A stretch of DNA of 64,000 nt, taken from Lacinutrix jangbogonensis (GTDB lineage Bacteria > Bacteroidota > Bacteroidia > Flavobacteriales > Flavobacteriaceae). Under the pieces are notes generated by a model. That model did no database searches, had not been told where the DNA came from, and saw only the letters and a program-made list of their open reading frames with translations. The position numbers and the translations under genes are program-made. The stretch lies in contig NZ_JSWF01000032.1 in assembly GCF_000797445.1 (NCBI RefSeq), positions 62,001-126,000 on the forward strand. The letters are read 5' to 3'. Of this stretch, positions 25,541-35,124 are shown in pieces (positions within the stretch are counted from its first letter, which is position 1; the number at the start of each line of letters is the position of its first letter).

Positions 25541-26518
25541 ATGAAAAATTCAATTTTTGTTTTACTAGTTTTATTGGTTACGTCTTGTAAAAAAGAGCCA
25601 CAATTAATTAAAGTTTCTGGACCTGTTTTTGGCACAGGGTACACTATTCAATATTACCATAATGATACTTCGGGTTTTCAAAAAGAGTTTGATAGTTTGT
25701 TCTTTATTATTAATAAATCGATGTCAAATTATCAAGCTAATTCAGATATTTCTAAAGTAAATAGAAATGAACGTATTAATGTAGACAAGCATTTTGAAAC
25801 TGTTTTTGGAGCAGCAAAGCAAATATACAGAGAGACCGAAGGTGTTTTCGATCCAACCATTGGTAAATTAGTAAATGCCTGGAACTTTGGTTCTGAAAAA
25901 AACAATACTGTTTTGGATAGTGTTAAAGTCGATAGTTTAATGCGTTTTGTTGGTTTCAATAGAGTTGGCTTGGTAAATCGAATCATTAAAAAACCAGAAC
26001 ACACTTTTATAGATTTTAATGCTATAGCAAAAGGGTATGGCGTAGATGTTATTGCTGATTTTTTGGAATCAAGAAATGTGTCGCATTATATTGTAGATAT
26101 TGGTGGCGAATTGCGTGCCAAAGGCTCTAATATAAGGAAAGAAAAAGGCTGGACTGTTGGTATAGAAAACCCAAATTTTGATGGTACACAAACTACAAAT
26201 GCTATTTTAGAATTTCGTGATAACGCAATGGCAACATCTGGAACTTACAGAAAGTTTAAACTAGACAATAGCGGTAACAAATACACCCATATAATAAATT
26301 CTAAAACTGGTTATTCTACAAAAACGAACATTTTAAGTGTTTCAGTAATTGCAAATAGCTGTATGTTAGCCGATGGTTATGCAACTGCATTTCAAGCCAT
26401 GGGAATAGAAAAAGTAAAGTATTTTACAAAAAAACATCCAGAGCTAAAAGTCTATTTAATTTTTGAGAATTCTAAAAATGAAATTGAAACACTTGCTTTA
26501 AATGGTTTTTTAGATTAA
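25541..26518 (+). CDS. apbE: FAD:protein FMN transferase, lipoprotein
   Basis: A 325-residue ApbE family enzyme that attaches FMN from FAD to Thr in D-x-x-S/T-G-A-T motifs; the obvious clients are NqrB and NqrC at 11365-13379. The signal peptide ends in a lipobox (LLVTSC, Cys16), so it is a lipoprotein on the outer face of the inner membrane or in the outer membrane. Family blocks: GPVFGTGYTIQYY, FDPTIGKLVNAWNFG, DFNAIAKGYGVD, YIVDIGGELRAKG, MATSGTYRKF and the metal-binding-side THIINSKTGYS. Normal length. It is co-transcribed with the small gene 7 nt upstream. Confidence 0.95.
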   Translation: MKNSIFVLLVLLVTSCKKEPQLIKVSGPVFGTGYTIQYYHNDTSGFQKEFDSLFFIINKSMSNYQANSDISKVNRNERINVDKHFETVFGAAKQIYRETEGVFDPTIGKLVNAWNFGSEKNNTVLDSVKVDSLMRFVGFNRVGLVNRIIKKPEHTFIDFNAIAKGYGVDVIADFLESRNVSHYIVDIGGELRAKGSNIRKEKGWTVGIENPNFDGTQTTNAILEFRDNAMATSGTYRKFKLDNSGNKYTHIINSKTGYSTKTNILSVSVIANSCMLADGYATAFQAMGIEKVKYFTKKHPELKVYLIFENSKNEIETLALNGFLD

Positions 26519-26617
26519 TTAGTTTTTTTGCTTAGAAGTTCAAAAGCACCTTTTAGAAATTTATTACATTAATTAAAAATGTATTAAACGATATTTACAT
26601 CTAACTGATTATTGCTC

Positions 26618-28480
26618 ATGAAATTTAAGATTATTACTATACTCTTATTAATTACTTTCCATTTTGGGTTTCCTCAAGAACAAGACCTTGATAGTATAAA
26701 ACAACAAATAGAGACTTATAAGAAAAGAGATACTATAAGAGTAAACCTTTTAAATCAGTTAACTAGATATTATGCAACTCGCGAAATATCAAAAAATGAA
26801 GCCATATTAAATGAAGCTATAATAATTAGTAAAGAAATAAATTACACTCAAGGTTTGTCTGACTCTTATACAAACCTAACTTCATTTCATGTGCAATCTG
26901 GTAATTATGGCAAAGCTTTAGAGCTTGCTTTGAAAACCAAAAAAATACAAGAAGAGATAAGTGATTTTGCAGGATTAATCTACACAAATAGTAGTATTGC
27001 TAGAATATATAATCATTTAGAAGAATCTAATAAGGCAATAGAAATACAATTAGAAAATTTAGAATTAATAAAAAAGAACCCAAATAAAAACATTGAAGCA
27101 CAAGTTCATTTTTATTTAGGAACGGCTTACACGGAAGTAGAAAAATATGATGATGCAGAATTTCATTACAAAGCTGCCAAGCAAATTGCAGAATCTGTTA
27201 GTTTTGAAACAGGAATAGCTATTGCAAATTCGTCGTTAGGAGTTATAGAAAATAAGAGGCGTAATTATAAAGCCGCAATAACGTATTTAAACCAATCTTT
27301 AACTTTCTTTAAGAAGAATAATCAGAATGCAAACGTAGCACATTCTAATCTTGAATTAGCTGTTTCATTTGCTAATACAGGAAGAATAGGCGATGCTCTT
27401 GACGTCAATGAAGAAGCTATTAAAATTTATAAAGATCAAAATAATTTTAAAAGCTTAAGTCGTGCTTATCTTGAACAAAGTGATTATTTTAAGCGAAAGA
27501 ATGATTACTTAAATGCAAACAAATACCTTGAAGAACATTATAAAGTAAAAGATAGCATTTTTTCGAAAGAGAAAGTTTCAGTAATAGAAGAGATGCAAAT
27601 CAAATACGAAACAGAAAAAGTTCAAAAAGAAAAAGAACTTGCAGAAAAACAAGTAGCAATTACGCAATTAGAAAGTGATAAAAATAGAAACCTGTTTTTA
27701 GGCTCTTTACTTATAGCTGGTTTAATTCTGCTATCTTCATTGTTTTATTTTAGTCGTTTAAAAGCTAAAAAGAAAGCCGATTTAATAAAGATAGAACTGC
27801 AAGAAACACAAAAACGTTTAGCCATTGAAAAGCAATATAGAGATTCCGAACTAAAAGCGTTGAAAGCTCAAATGAATCCACATTTTATTTTTAATGCATT
27901 AAATTCTATTCAGGACTATATTGTTTTAAATCAGAAAAATTTGGCAAGCGATTATTTAGGAAAGTTTGCAGATTTAATTAGAAATTACCTTCATTTTAGT
28001 GATACAGGTTTTATTTCTATTCCAGAAGAAGTTCATAATTTAAATCTCTATTTAGAATTAGAGAAACTACGTTTCGAGGAACAATTAGAATATACGTTTC
28101 AAGTAGAGGAAGCTGCAAATTCCGATGCTTTAACGATTCCAACAATGCTTATTCAGCCTTATGTGGAAAATGCGTTAAAACATGGTTTGTTACATAAAAA
28201 GGATAATAGAAAACTAAATATTTCAATATCTAAAACCTCAGATAAAATTATAGAATGTAGTATTGTAGATAATGGTATTGGAAGAGAAAGGTCTCGAGAA
28301 ATTAATAAAAAAAGAGCACACCATCACAAATCTTTCGCTTTAAAAGCCACAACAGAACGTTTAGATTTGTTAAACTATGGTCGTGAAAAGAAAATAGGAG
28401 TAACCATTATTGACTTACAAGAAAATAATGAAGCAACTGGAACCAAAGTAGTTTTAAAAATCCCAATTATAAAAAAGTAA
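26618..28480 (+). CDS. TPR-containing LytS-type sensor histidine kinase
   Basis: A 620-residue kinase. ATG at 26618 is preferred over the TTG two codons upstream. Signal peptide, then tetratricopeptide repeats (~35-320, for example YTNLTSFHVQSGNYGKALELALKT split over two helices), a coiled coil (KYETEKVQKEKELAEKQ), one membrane helix (~357-377), and a His_kinase (PF06580) plus HATPase module. The phosphoacceptor segment is QMNPHFIFNALNSIQDYI with His422; N-box-like PTMLIQPYVENALKHG follows. TPRs are thus periplasmic and probably sense a protein or peptide partner. The response regulator gene starts 1 nt after the stop. The kinase domain closely resembles that of the protein at 29279-32179. 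Confidence 0.92.
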   Translation: MKFKIITILLLITFHFGFPQEQDLDSIKQQIETYKKRDTIRVNLLNQLTRYYATREISKNEAILNEAIIISKEINYTQGLSDSYTNLTSFHVQSGNYGKALELALKTKKIQEEISDFAGLIYTNSSIARIYNHLEESNKAIEIQLENLELIKKNPNKNIEAQVHFYLGTAYTEVEKYDDAEFHYKAAKQIAESVSFETGIAIANSSLGVIENKRRNYKAAITYLNQSLTFFKKNNQNANVAHSNLELAVSFANTGRIGDALDVNEEAIKIYKDQNNFKSLSRAYLEQSDYFKRKNDYLNANKYLEEHYKVKDSIFSKEKVSVIEEMQIKYETEKVQKEKELAEKQVAITQLESDKNRNLFLGSLLIAGLILLSSLFYFSRLKAKKKADLIKIELQETQKRLAIEKQYRDSELKALKAQMNPHFIFNALNSIQDYIVLNQKNLASDYLGKFADLIRNYLHFSDTGFISIPEEVHNLNLYLELEKLRFEEQLEYTFQVEEAANSDALTIPTMLIQPYVENALKHGLLHKKDNRKLNISISKTSDKIIECSIVDNGIGRERSREINKKRAHHHKSFALKATTERLDLLNYGREKKIGVTIIDLQENNEATGTKVVLKIPIIKK

Positions 28481-28481
28481 A

Positions 28482-29234
28482 ATGAAAGCACTTATAATAG
28501 ACGACGAGAAAAAAGCAAGACAAGTTCTACATATTTTAGTGGATGAAAACTGCCCGAAAATCACAGAAATTTTTGAAGCTTCAGATCTCCTTTCAGGAGT
28601 GGAACTTATTAAAAAAGAGAAGCCTAGTATTGTGTTTTTAGATATAGAAATGCCAGAACATTCTGGTTTAGAGATTTTAAATTTTATTGAAAAAGAAGTT
28701 CATAATTTCGAAATCATTTTTACAACTGCGTATAGCGAATATGCAATTCAAGCCTTTCAACTGTCTGCTATAGATTATTTGTTAAAACCTGTAAGACCAA
28801 GTCAAGTAAAAGAAGCTGTAGATAAAGCAATCGCTTTTTTAGGTAATTCGCAAATAAATCAACGTCTTGTAGAACTAAAATCTAGCTTGCAAGATTCTAA
28901 TTTTAAAAAAATAGGGTTGCCAAATGCAGATGGTATTAAGTTTGTAAATATTCAGGATATAATCATGCTAGAAGCAGATGGAATGTATACCAATGTATCT
29001 ACTATTAAAGATGGAAATATTTTAGTAAGTAAACCTTTAAAATTCTTTGTAGAAATTCTTCAAAAAACAAAAACCTTTTATCGTCCACACCGTTCTCACT
29101 TAATAAATCTCTCTTATATAAAAGAGTATATAAAAAAAGATGGCGGTTATATTGTTATGGAAAACGACAAAACAATTTCAGTTTCTAATGATAAAAAGGA
29201 AGAGTTTTTAACCATTGTAAGTAACATTGGCTAA
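28482..29234 (+). CDS. LytTR-family response regulator
   Basis: A 250-residue regulator with an N-terminal receiver (MKALIIDDEKKAR, phosphoacceptor Asp54 in VFLDIEMPEHSG, conserved Lys in YLLKPVRP) and a C-terminal LytTR DNA-binding domain (VNIQDIIMLEADGMYTNV, YRPHRSHLINLSYIKEY). Such regulators bind short direct repeats upstream of target genes. It lies between two LytS-type kinases in one operon and is probably phosphorylated by both. The paired cargo genes downstream (32317 and 35068) share a conserved upstream block and are candidate targets; that link is inference. Confidence 0.93.
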   Translation: MKALIIDDEKKARQVLHILVDENCPKITEIFEASDLLSGVELIKKEKPSIVFLDIEMPEHSGLEILNFIEKEVHNFEIIFTTAYSEYAIQAFQLSAIDYLLKPVRPSQVKEAVDKAIAFLGNSQINQRLVELKSSLQDSNFKKIGLPNADGIKFVNIQDIIMLEADGMYTNVSTIKDGNILVSKPLKFFVEILQKTKTFYRPHRSHLINLSYIKEYIKKDGGYIVMENDKTISVSNDKKEEFLTIVSNIG

Positions 29235-29278
29235 ATTGGTTTTATCAATGTTGTATATTTACTAGATAATTCTATTTA

Positions 29279-32179
29279 TTGAAAACACCTTTTTTATACC
29301 TGTTGTTTTTTTTATTGAGCTTACAATTACTGTTTGCTCAACAACCAGTTTCCATACATCTAACAGAAAAAGATGGGCTTCCAGACAACGAGTTTTACAA
29401 TGTTCTTGAAGACAGTAAAGGCTATATATGGTTAGCAGCAGACAAAGGTTTGTTTCGGTTTGATGGCGTTAATTATAAAAAATTTCAACATCCAGAGCAA
29501 ATTGGGCTTTCGGTTTTTCAATTAAAAGAAGATGAAAATGGTGCTGTTTGGTTTATTAATTTATCTGGCCAAGTTTTTTATATACAAGACGAAAAAATAA
29601 CACTTTTTAATAACTATAGCACAGGGTATAAAGGAAGTTTGCCTGGTTTAAAGCTTGTGAATAATCTATTGATTTTATCAAACCAATTAAAAATAATAAT
29701 AGTAAATATTAAAAGCAAAAAAGTTGTTTTTAAAGATGAAGTAAATGGAGCTTTATATATTGAACCAGCTGTTTACAACAAAACATTGTACTATGGGTTG
29801 AATAATAATTTAATAAAATTAAACCTAGTAAGTTTTGAAAAAAGTAGCATTCTTCTTAAACCCAATAGTAAAGTTGTAACACAACACTCTCATTCTTCAA
29901 TATTTGGTGAAAATTTATTGTTTTATGTAAACGATAAAAAAGGATTGTCTTTCTTTAGTACTAATAGTAAGTTTCATTCTAAAATTAACAAGCTACAGCA
30001 TAGTTTTCCTAATACCAGAATAATATCTGTTAAAGTAATTGATAATAAAATATGGTATTGCACTAAAAACGGCGTTTTTGTTTGTGAAGTCCAAAAGGAC
30101 AATCTATTAATAAAAAGACATTTATTCCCAAATCAATTTATAACAGATATTGTTAAAGATAAGCATGCCAATTATTGGTTTACAACGGTTAATAATGGAG
30201 TGTTTGTTGTGCCTAATATTGAAATAAATCAAGTTTCTATACCATTAATCAACAATAAGATAAAGAACACCTTCAAAGGAGATGAAAATGAATTACTTAT
30301 AAGTACAACTAACGCTCACTTACATAAATACACTTTTCCAACAGAAAAAATAGAATCCTATAAATTTGTAAATAATATCAATATTCATTTGTCAAGGCAC
30401 ATTAATAATAATTACTTGGTGCATACTAATAGTGGTACGTTTGAATTTAACAAAGTATTAAAAAATACAAATGTGTTTGCTACTGATGCTACTGCTAAGG
30501 ACATAAAACAAATAAACTCTAATTATATTATAGGCGCCTATTCAAATCAGATTAGAATAAAAAACACTATTAATAATAAAAATATTTACGAAAAAGACAT
30601 AAGAGGTTATACTGTATATTATGATGTCAAAAATGATTTAAGATATTTTGCAACTATAAAAGGATTATTAGTATTAAATAAAGACTTAAAAGAAGTAGAA
30701 ATAAAATATAAAAATAATTCTATTTACATAAATGCAATTACTCAAACCAATGATGGTGTTATATGGTGTAGCTCTTTTAAAAGTGGACTGTTTGGAATTA
30801 ATGACAATAAAGTAATTTATCATTATACAGAATCTAATGGGTTATTATCTAACACCAATCGATTAATAAAAGCTAAAAATAATAATATATGGATTGCGGG
30901 AGATAAAGGGATTCAATACTTTAATACAAAAGAAAACACTTTTAAAAACTTAACAAAAAACGAAGGTATTGTTTCTTATAATTACAACGGCCTAGAAATT
31001 ATTGACGATAATGTATTTGTTAGTAGTCCAGAGCATCTTATTTATTATAACGAAAAAGAGGTGTTTAAGCCCTACAACACACCAGAAGTTTTTTTTACTT
31101 CAGTAAATATCGATAATATAAAACAAGATTTAAAATCTAATTATACGTTTAAAGAAGAAGCGAGAAATATAAGTATAGATTATAGCGCCATTGGTTTTAA
31201 AACAAATACAAGCGGACAATTTGAATATAGATTATTGGGCTTGAATAATAATTGGATAGAAACAAAAAATGGTGAAACTAATGTGCAATATAATAGTCTT
31301 TCAGTAGGCGATTACACTTTTCAAATAAGAAATGTTACAGCTAACAAAACAGAATCTAAAACCAAGCAAATTTCACTTTTAGTAACCAAACCTTTTTGGG
31401 AGAAATTATGGTTTTACATACTTCTAGGTTTCTTTTTTATAGCAATTGTTTCTGTGTTTTATAGACGCCAAATGCGTTTAAAAGAAGCAGAAAAAAACAA
31501 GTTATTAAAACAATTAGAAGTCGATAAAGAACTTACAAATTTAAAGTTAGAAAACTTACGCTCACAAATGAATCCGCATTTTGTGTTTAATGCATTAAAT
31601 TCTATTCAAGAGTATATTTTGAGTAATCAAAAAGGGTTAGCAGCAGATTATTTAGGCAAATTTGCCGATTTAATTAGAACCTATCTAGAACATAGTAGTA
31701 AAGGTCAAATATCTTTAGAGGAAGAAGTGCATACTCTAAATATGTATTTAGAATTAGAAAAACTGCGTTTTGAAGACTCTTTAAACTATACTATAGAAAT
31801 TAGCAATACTATAGATCCAGAAACTATAAACATACCAACAATGCTTATTCAACCGTATGCAGAGAATGCCCTAAAACATGGTTTGTTTCATAAAAAAGAG
31901 AATCGAAAACTTACTATTTTAATTTCTAGAATCTCTAACAACGCTATACAATGTATTGTAGAAGATAATGGTGTAGGAAGAAAAAGGTCTAATGAAATAA
32001 ATAAAAAAAGAGCAGCAAACCACAAGTCCTTCGCATTAAAAGCGACTACAGAGCGCTTAGATTTATTAAACTATGGAAACGAAAAGAAAATTGGTGTTAG
32101 CATAATAGATTTGTTAGACACTAATAATCAACCTACAGGAACACGTATAGTTTTAAAAATCCCAATACTAAAAGCTTAA
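29279..32179 (+). CDS. two-component-propeller LytS-type histidine kinase, TTG start
   Basis: A 966-residue kinase. The only possible start that keeps the signal peptide (MKTPFLYLLFFLLSLQLLFAQ) is the TTG at 29279: an in-frame TAA lies at 29267 and no ATG or GTG intervenes. The periplasmic part is a Reg_prop beta-propeller (DGLPDNEFYNVLEDSKGYIWL, NGVFVVPN, NGLLSNTNRLIKAKNNNIWIA) followed by a Y_Y_Y domain (YRLLGLNNNWIET, YTFQIRN). A membrane helix (~709-730) leads to a coiled coil and a His_kinase module with QMNPHFVFNALNSIQEYI (His767) and PTMLIQPYAENALKHG. There is no fused receiver or AraC domain, unlike classical hybrid regulators with such propellers. It is the third gene of a kinase-regulator-kinase operon. 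Confidence 0.9.
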   Translation: MKTPFLYLLFFLLSLQLLFAQQPVSIHLTEKDGLPDNEFYNVLEDSKGYIWLAADKGLFRFDGVNYKKFQHPEQIGLSVFQLKEDENGAVWFINLSGQVFYIQDEKITLFNNYSTGYKGSLPGLKLVNNLLILSNQLKIIIVNIKSKKVVFKDEVNGALYIEPAVYNKTLYYGLNNNLIKLNLVSFEKSSILLKPNSKVVTQHSHSSIFGENLLFYVNDKKGLSFFSTNSKFHSKINKLQHSFPNTRIISVKVIDNKIWYCTKNGVFVCEVQKDNLLIKRHLFPNQFITDIVKDKHANYWFTTVNNGVFVVPNIEINQVSIPLINNKIKNTFKGDENELLISTTNAHLHKYTFPTEKIESYKFVNNINIHLSRHINNNYLVHTNSGTFEFNKVLKNTNVFATDATAKDIKQINSNYIIGAYSNQIRIKNTINNKNIYEKDIRGYTVYYDVKNDLRYFATIKGLLVLNKDLKEVEIKYKNNSIYINAITQTNDGVIWCSSFKSGLFGINDNKVIYHYTESNGLLSNTNRLIKAKNNNIWIAGDKGIQYFNTKENTFKNLTKNEGIVSYNYNGLEIIDDNVFVSSPEHLIYYNEKEVFKPYNTPEVFFTSVNIDNIKQDLKSNYTFKEEARNISIDYSAIGFKTNTSGQFEYRLLGLNNNWIETKNGETNVQYNSLSVGDYTFQIRNVTANKTESKTKQISLLVTKPFWEKLWFYILLGFFFIAIVSVFYRRQMRLKEAEKNKLLKQLEVDKELTNLKLENLRSQMNPHFVFNALNSIQEYILSNQKGLAADYLGKFADLIRTYLEHSSKGQISLEEEVHTLNMYLELEKLRFEDSLNYTIEISNTIDPETINIPTMLIQPYAENALKHGLFHKKENRKLTILISRISNNAIQCIVEDNGVGRKRSNEINKKRAANHKSFALKATTERLDLLNYGNEKKIGVSIIDLLDTNNQPTGTRIVLKIPILKA

Positions 32180-32214
32180 AACAAATTTTTTTATCCAATA
32201 TTCTAAACCAATTG

Positions 32215-32373
32215 TTTGGTTTAGAAACTGAAACGCTAGTTTCAGAAATTGACTTCATAAAACAGCTTACTTCAATTGCATCTTTGTTTCATAATTAATA
32301 ACTAAACTTTTTTATTATGAAAACACGAATACTTTTAATACTACTTATGGTAAGTAGTTTCGCTTTTGCTCAA
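32215..32373 (+). repeat. duplicated upstream region and signal-peptide block, copy A
   Basis: This block (~100 bp upstream of the ATG plus the signal-peptide codons MKTRILLILL-VSSF-FAQ) is nearly the same as 34967-35124. Both hold an inverted repeat GAAAC-GCTA-GTTTC (here 32230-32243, extended to CTGAAAC/GTTTCAG) about 73 nt before the ATG and a CATCTTTG that approximates the -7 consensus. Conservation outside the coding part suggests a shared promoter or operator. Confidence 0.75.
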
Positions 32374-34881
32374 ACATGGAATCAAGTGGGAGCAACACAG
32401 TTTACTAATTTTGCAGATTCAGCAGAAATAGCTTTTAATACTACAACAGGTCAGCCTTACGTAGTGTCTCACAATCCTATTAATGATGAAGTTGTTGTAG
32501 AAACATTTGATGGAACAAATTGGGTTGCTGTAGGTGCTGTTATTTCAACTCAAGGTCATAATAATTTAGCAATTAAAGTAAATCCAGTAACTCAAGAACC
32601 TTGGGTAGCACTTAAAAGAAATGGTTCTGGTTCAGGAAGCACTATAGATATCTTTAGGTATGATGGTGCTTCTTGGGTTGGTGAAGGTTCAAACATTTTA
32701 TTATTAAGTGGATTGTATTCTTATGGAATTCAATTACAGTTTAATGCTTCAGGAAACGCTAGAATTGCAGGTGTAAGAGGTTCTGGTTCAAATAGAAAAG
32801 CTGTTTTTGCAACGTATAATACAGCTGCTACATGGAATGTAATTGATGGAAGAGTAGAACCAAATTTACGATTAGATCTTTGTGATTACGATAATTATTT
32901 CTATTCTGAACATTATGGGAGATTTGCAAGTTTCCAAGGATATATACGCAAGCACACAGTAATTAATAATTCTAATGCAGACGAATTTGTTTTAGGTTAT
33001 TATCCTTCAAGAACTTTAGATATTTCAGGAATTGCAGGCACAAATTATTTTGTTAGTAATGATATAGTTGCATATAATGGTTCAGTTAGTGGTACAAATC
33101 CAGATATTATTTTTGGAGATGGAGATACAAGTGATGTCCAACCACAACCATTAAACACTTTAGATAATACCAATAATATTTTAAAATTTAGAAAAAGTAA
33201 CTCAGATAATAATTTGTATTTAATGTTTTCTGATGCTAGTGAAAATCTAGTATTTCAAAAATATAGTGTAGGTGGTCAAACATGGTCTGTTTTACCATCA
33301 ATAGGTTTAGTAACATCTACAGCAAATTTCTTTACATCTATGGCAATGAATCCCGTTAATGGAGATATGTATGTTACCTATTTAGATGGAGGTAGAGTTT
33401 CTGTTAAACGTTTTTCAATAGAACCTCCATTAACTAAATACTATGTAAATGCAAATGTTTCTGGCGGTGATGCTAGTGGAGATTCATGGGTAAATGCAAT
33501 GCCTAGTTTAGCAGATGCATTAAATGTTGCAGGATCTGTTACAACAGATGTTTGGGTTACTGCAGGAACTTATAAGCCTTCTGCTTCAGTAAGATCAGCT
33601 TCTTTTAATTTAGGTGTTGATAATTTACAAGTAATAGGTGGGTTTAATGGAACGGAAACTACTTTAGCACAAAGAAATATAGGTAATAATCCAACTATTT
33701 TATCTGGTGATTTAAATGGAGATGATGCAGGAATTGATTTTGCAACAGCAACTAGAGCAGATAACTCGTATCATGTTGTAGAAATTAATGGCAATGATAT
33801 TGTTTTAGATGGTTTTATAATTCAAGATGGTCATGCAAATGGAGGTAATGGAAATAATGCAGCTTCTGCCATAAGTAAATTAGAAACAGCAAATGCTTTA
33901 AATTTAAAGAACTGCACGATTAAAAATAATGTGAGTTTAGTGGCAGGAAGCATACAAGCTTGGTTTGATACTAATGGAACAATTAATATGGAGAATTGTA
34001 TTTTTGATGGTAATATATCAACTTATGCTTCTGGTGTGTATGGAGGAACAAGAAACAATAGAACGCTTACAGTAAACATAACCAATAGCTTGTTTGCAAA
34101 TAATGTGTCTAAAAATAATGGAGGTACATTAGGTTTTACTGGAAGCTCTGTCTGGTTAAGAGCAAATGGATCAGGTTCTACAATTACAACAACTATTGTA
34201 AACTCTACTTTTGTAAATAATATAGATATTGGTACGCAAAGTGCGCTAGTAAATAAAGGGACTTTAAGTTTAGCTAGAGCAAGCGGAACACATAATGCAA
34301 CCATTTCTAACTCTATATTTTATGATAATGAGAATGCTTCTGGAGTAACAAGTTTAGCAGTAACTCAAGGTCATACAACAGCCGTTAATTTAGTAGCTGT
34401 CAATAACTCTATAGATGAAGCTAATTTTTCAAACTTAACTTATTTAACAAACACGAGTAATGCAAATCCAATGTTTACAAGTACAACCGATTTTACTTTA
34501 ATTACAGGTTCGCCAGCAATAGACACAGGAGACAACTCTAAAATTCCTGCAGGAATTAATGTAGACTTATTTGGAAACGATAGAATTTTCAACACAACAG
34601 TAGATATGGGAGCTTACGAGTTTGGTTCTACATTAGATGTAGATAATTTTGAAGCTGAAATTAACGAATTTAAAATCTATCCAAATCCAGTTTCAAATAC
34701 CCTAAATATTAAAATGTCTCAAGACTTTAATAAAGCCCAAGTATATAATATACAAGGACAAAAAGTGTTAGAGAGTAATACTAAAACAATAAACGTGTCT
34801 AACCTTGCAGCAGGACTATATTTAATACAAATTGAAGATACTAACGGAGCAACACAAACAAAACGATTTATAAAGAATTAA
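32317..34881 (+). CDS. T9SS cargo protein with beta-helix (choice-of-anchor Q type) and type A sorting domain
   Basis: An 854-residue secreted protein. The signal peptide MKTRILLILLMVSSFAFAQ is followed by a ~350-residue beta-rich region of repeated W/Y-rich strands resembling a propeller. A right-handed beta-helix region then begins with YYVNANVSGGDASGDSW, contains VWVTAGTYKPSAS and AQRNIGNNPTILSGDLNGDD, and ends in SPAIDTGDNSKIPAG ... DMGAYEFG. The last ~75 residues are a T9SS type A sorting domain (FKIYPNPVSNTLNIKM, AGLYLIQI, KRFIKN). It should be exported through SprA and anchored or released. The last 213 bp and the 5' region are nearly the same as those of the gene at 35068-36801. Confidence 0.92.
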   Translation: MKTRILLILLMVSSFAFAQTWNQVGATQFTNFADSAEIAFNTTTGQPYVVSHNPINDEVVVETFDGTNWVAVGAVISTQGHNNLAIKVNPVTQEPWVALKRNGSGSGSTIDIFRYDGASWVGEGSNILLLSGLYSYGIQLQFNASGNARIAGVRGSGSNRKAVFATYNTAATWNVIDGRVEPNLRLDLCDYDNYFYSEHYGRFASFQGYIRKHTVINNSNADEFVLGYYPSRTLDISGIAGTNYFVSNDIVAYNGSVSGTNPDIIFGDGDTSDVQPQPLNTLDNTNNILKFRKSNSDNNLYLMFSDASENLVFQKYSVGGQTWSVLPSIGLVTSTANFFTSMAMNPVNGDMYVTYLDGGRVSVKRFSIEPPLTKYYVNANVSGGDASGDSWVNAMPSLADALNVAGSVTTDVWVTAGTYKPSASVRSASFNLGVDNLQVIGGFNGTETTLAQRNIGNNPTILSGDLNGDDAGIDFATATRADNSYHVVEINGNDIVLDGFIIQDGHANGGNGNNAASAISKLETANALNLKNCTIKNNVSLVAGSIQAWFDTNGTINMENCIFDGNISTYASGVYGGTRNNRTLTVNITNSLFANNVSKNNGGTLGFTGSSVWLRANGSGSTITTTIVNSTFVNNIDIGTQSALVNKGTLSLARASGTHNATISNSIFYDNENASGVTSLAVTQGHTTAVNLVAVNNSIDEANFSNLTYLTNTSNANPMFTSTTDFTLITGSPAIDTGDNSKIPAGINVDLFGNDRIFNTTVDMGAYEFGSTLDVDNFEAEINEFKIYPNPVSNTLNIKMSQDFNKAQVYNIQGQKVLESNTKTINVSNLAAGLYLIQIEDTNGATQTKRFIKN
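34669..34881 (+). repeat. sorting-domain duplication, copy A
   Basis: The 213 bp coding for the T9SS sorting domain match 36589-36801 with only about eight differences, all in the first ~90 bp; the last ~120 bp, synonymous sites included, are the same and the identity runs on past the stop codon (AAGAAGCTA). This points to recent duplication or gene conversion. Confidence 0.85.
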
Positions 34882-34903
34882 AGAAGCTAGTTATCAATTA
34901 TTT

Positions 34904-34937
34904 AAAAAAAGGAAGTCCATTTTGGACTTCCTTTTTT
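34904..34937 (+). terminator. rho-independent terminator after the first cargo gene
   Basis: A perfect 9-bp stem (GGAAGTCCA / TGGACTTCC) with a TTT loop, preceded by an A-run and followed by six T. Confidence 0.9.
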
Positions 34938-34966
34938 CTGTTTATAGATCTCAGCAATATTTTCTA

Positions 34967-35124
34967 TTTGGTTTAGAAGTTGAAACGCTAGTTTCAGAAA
35001 TTGACTACAAAAAACAACTTACTTCTATTGCATCTTTGTTTTATAATTAAACTAAAACTATTTTATTATGAAAACACGAATACTTTTAATACTGCTTTTA
35101 GTAAGTAGTTTCACTTTTGCTCAA
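34967..35124 (+). repeat. duplicated upstream region and signal-peptide block, copy B
   Basis: Second copy of the block at 32215-32373. It retains GAAAC-GCTA-GTTTC (34982-34995) 72 nt before the ATG, CATCTTTG, and the same signal-peptide codons apart from three residue changes. Confidence 0.75.
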
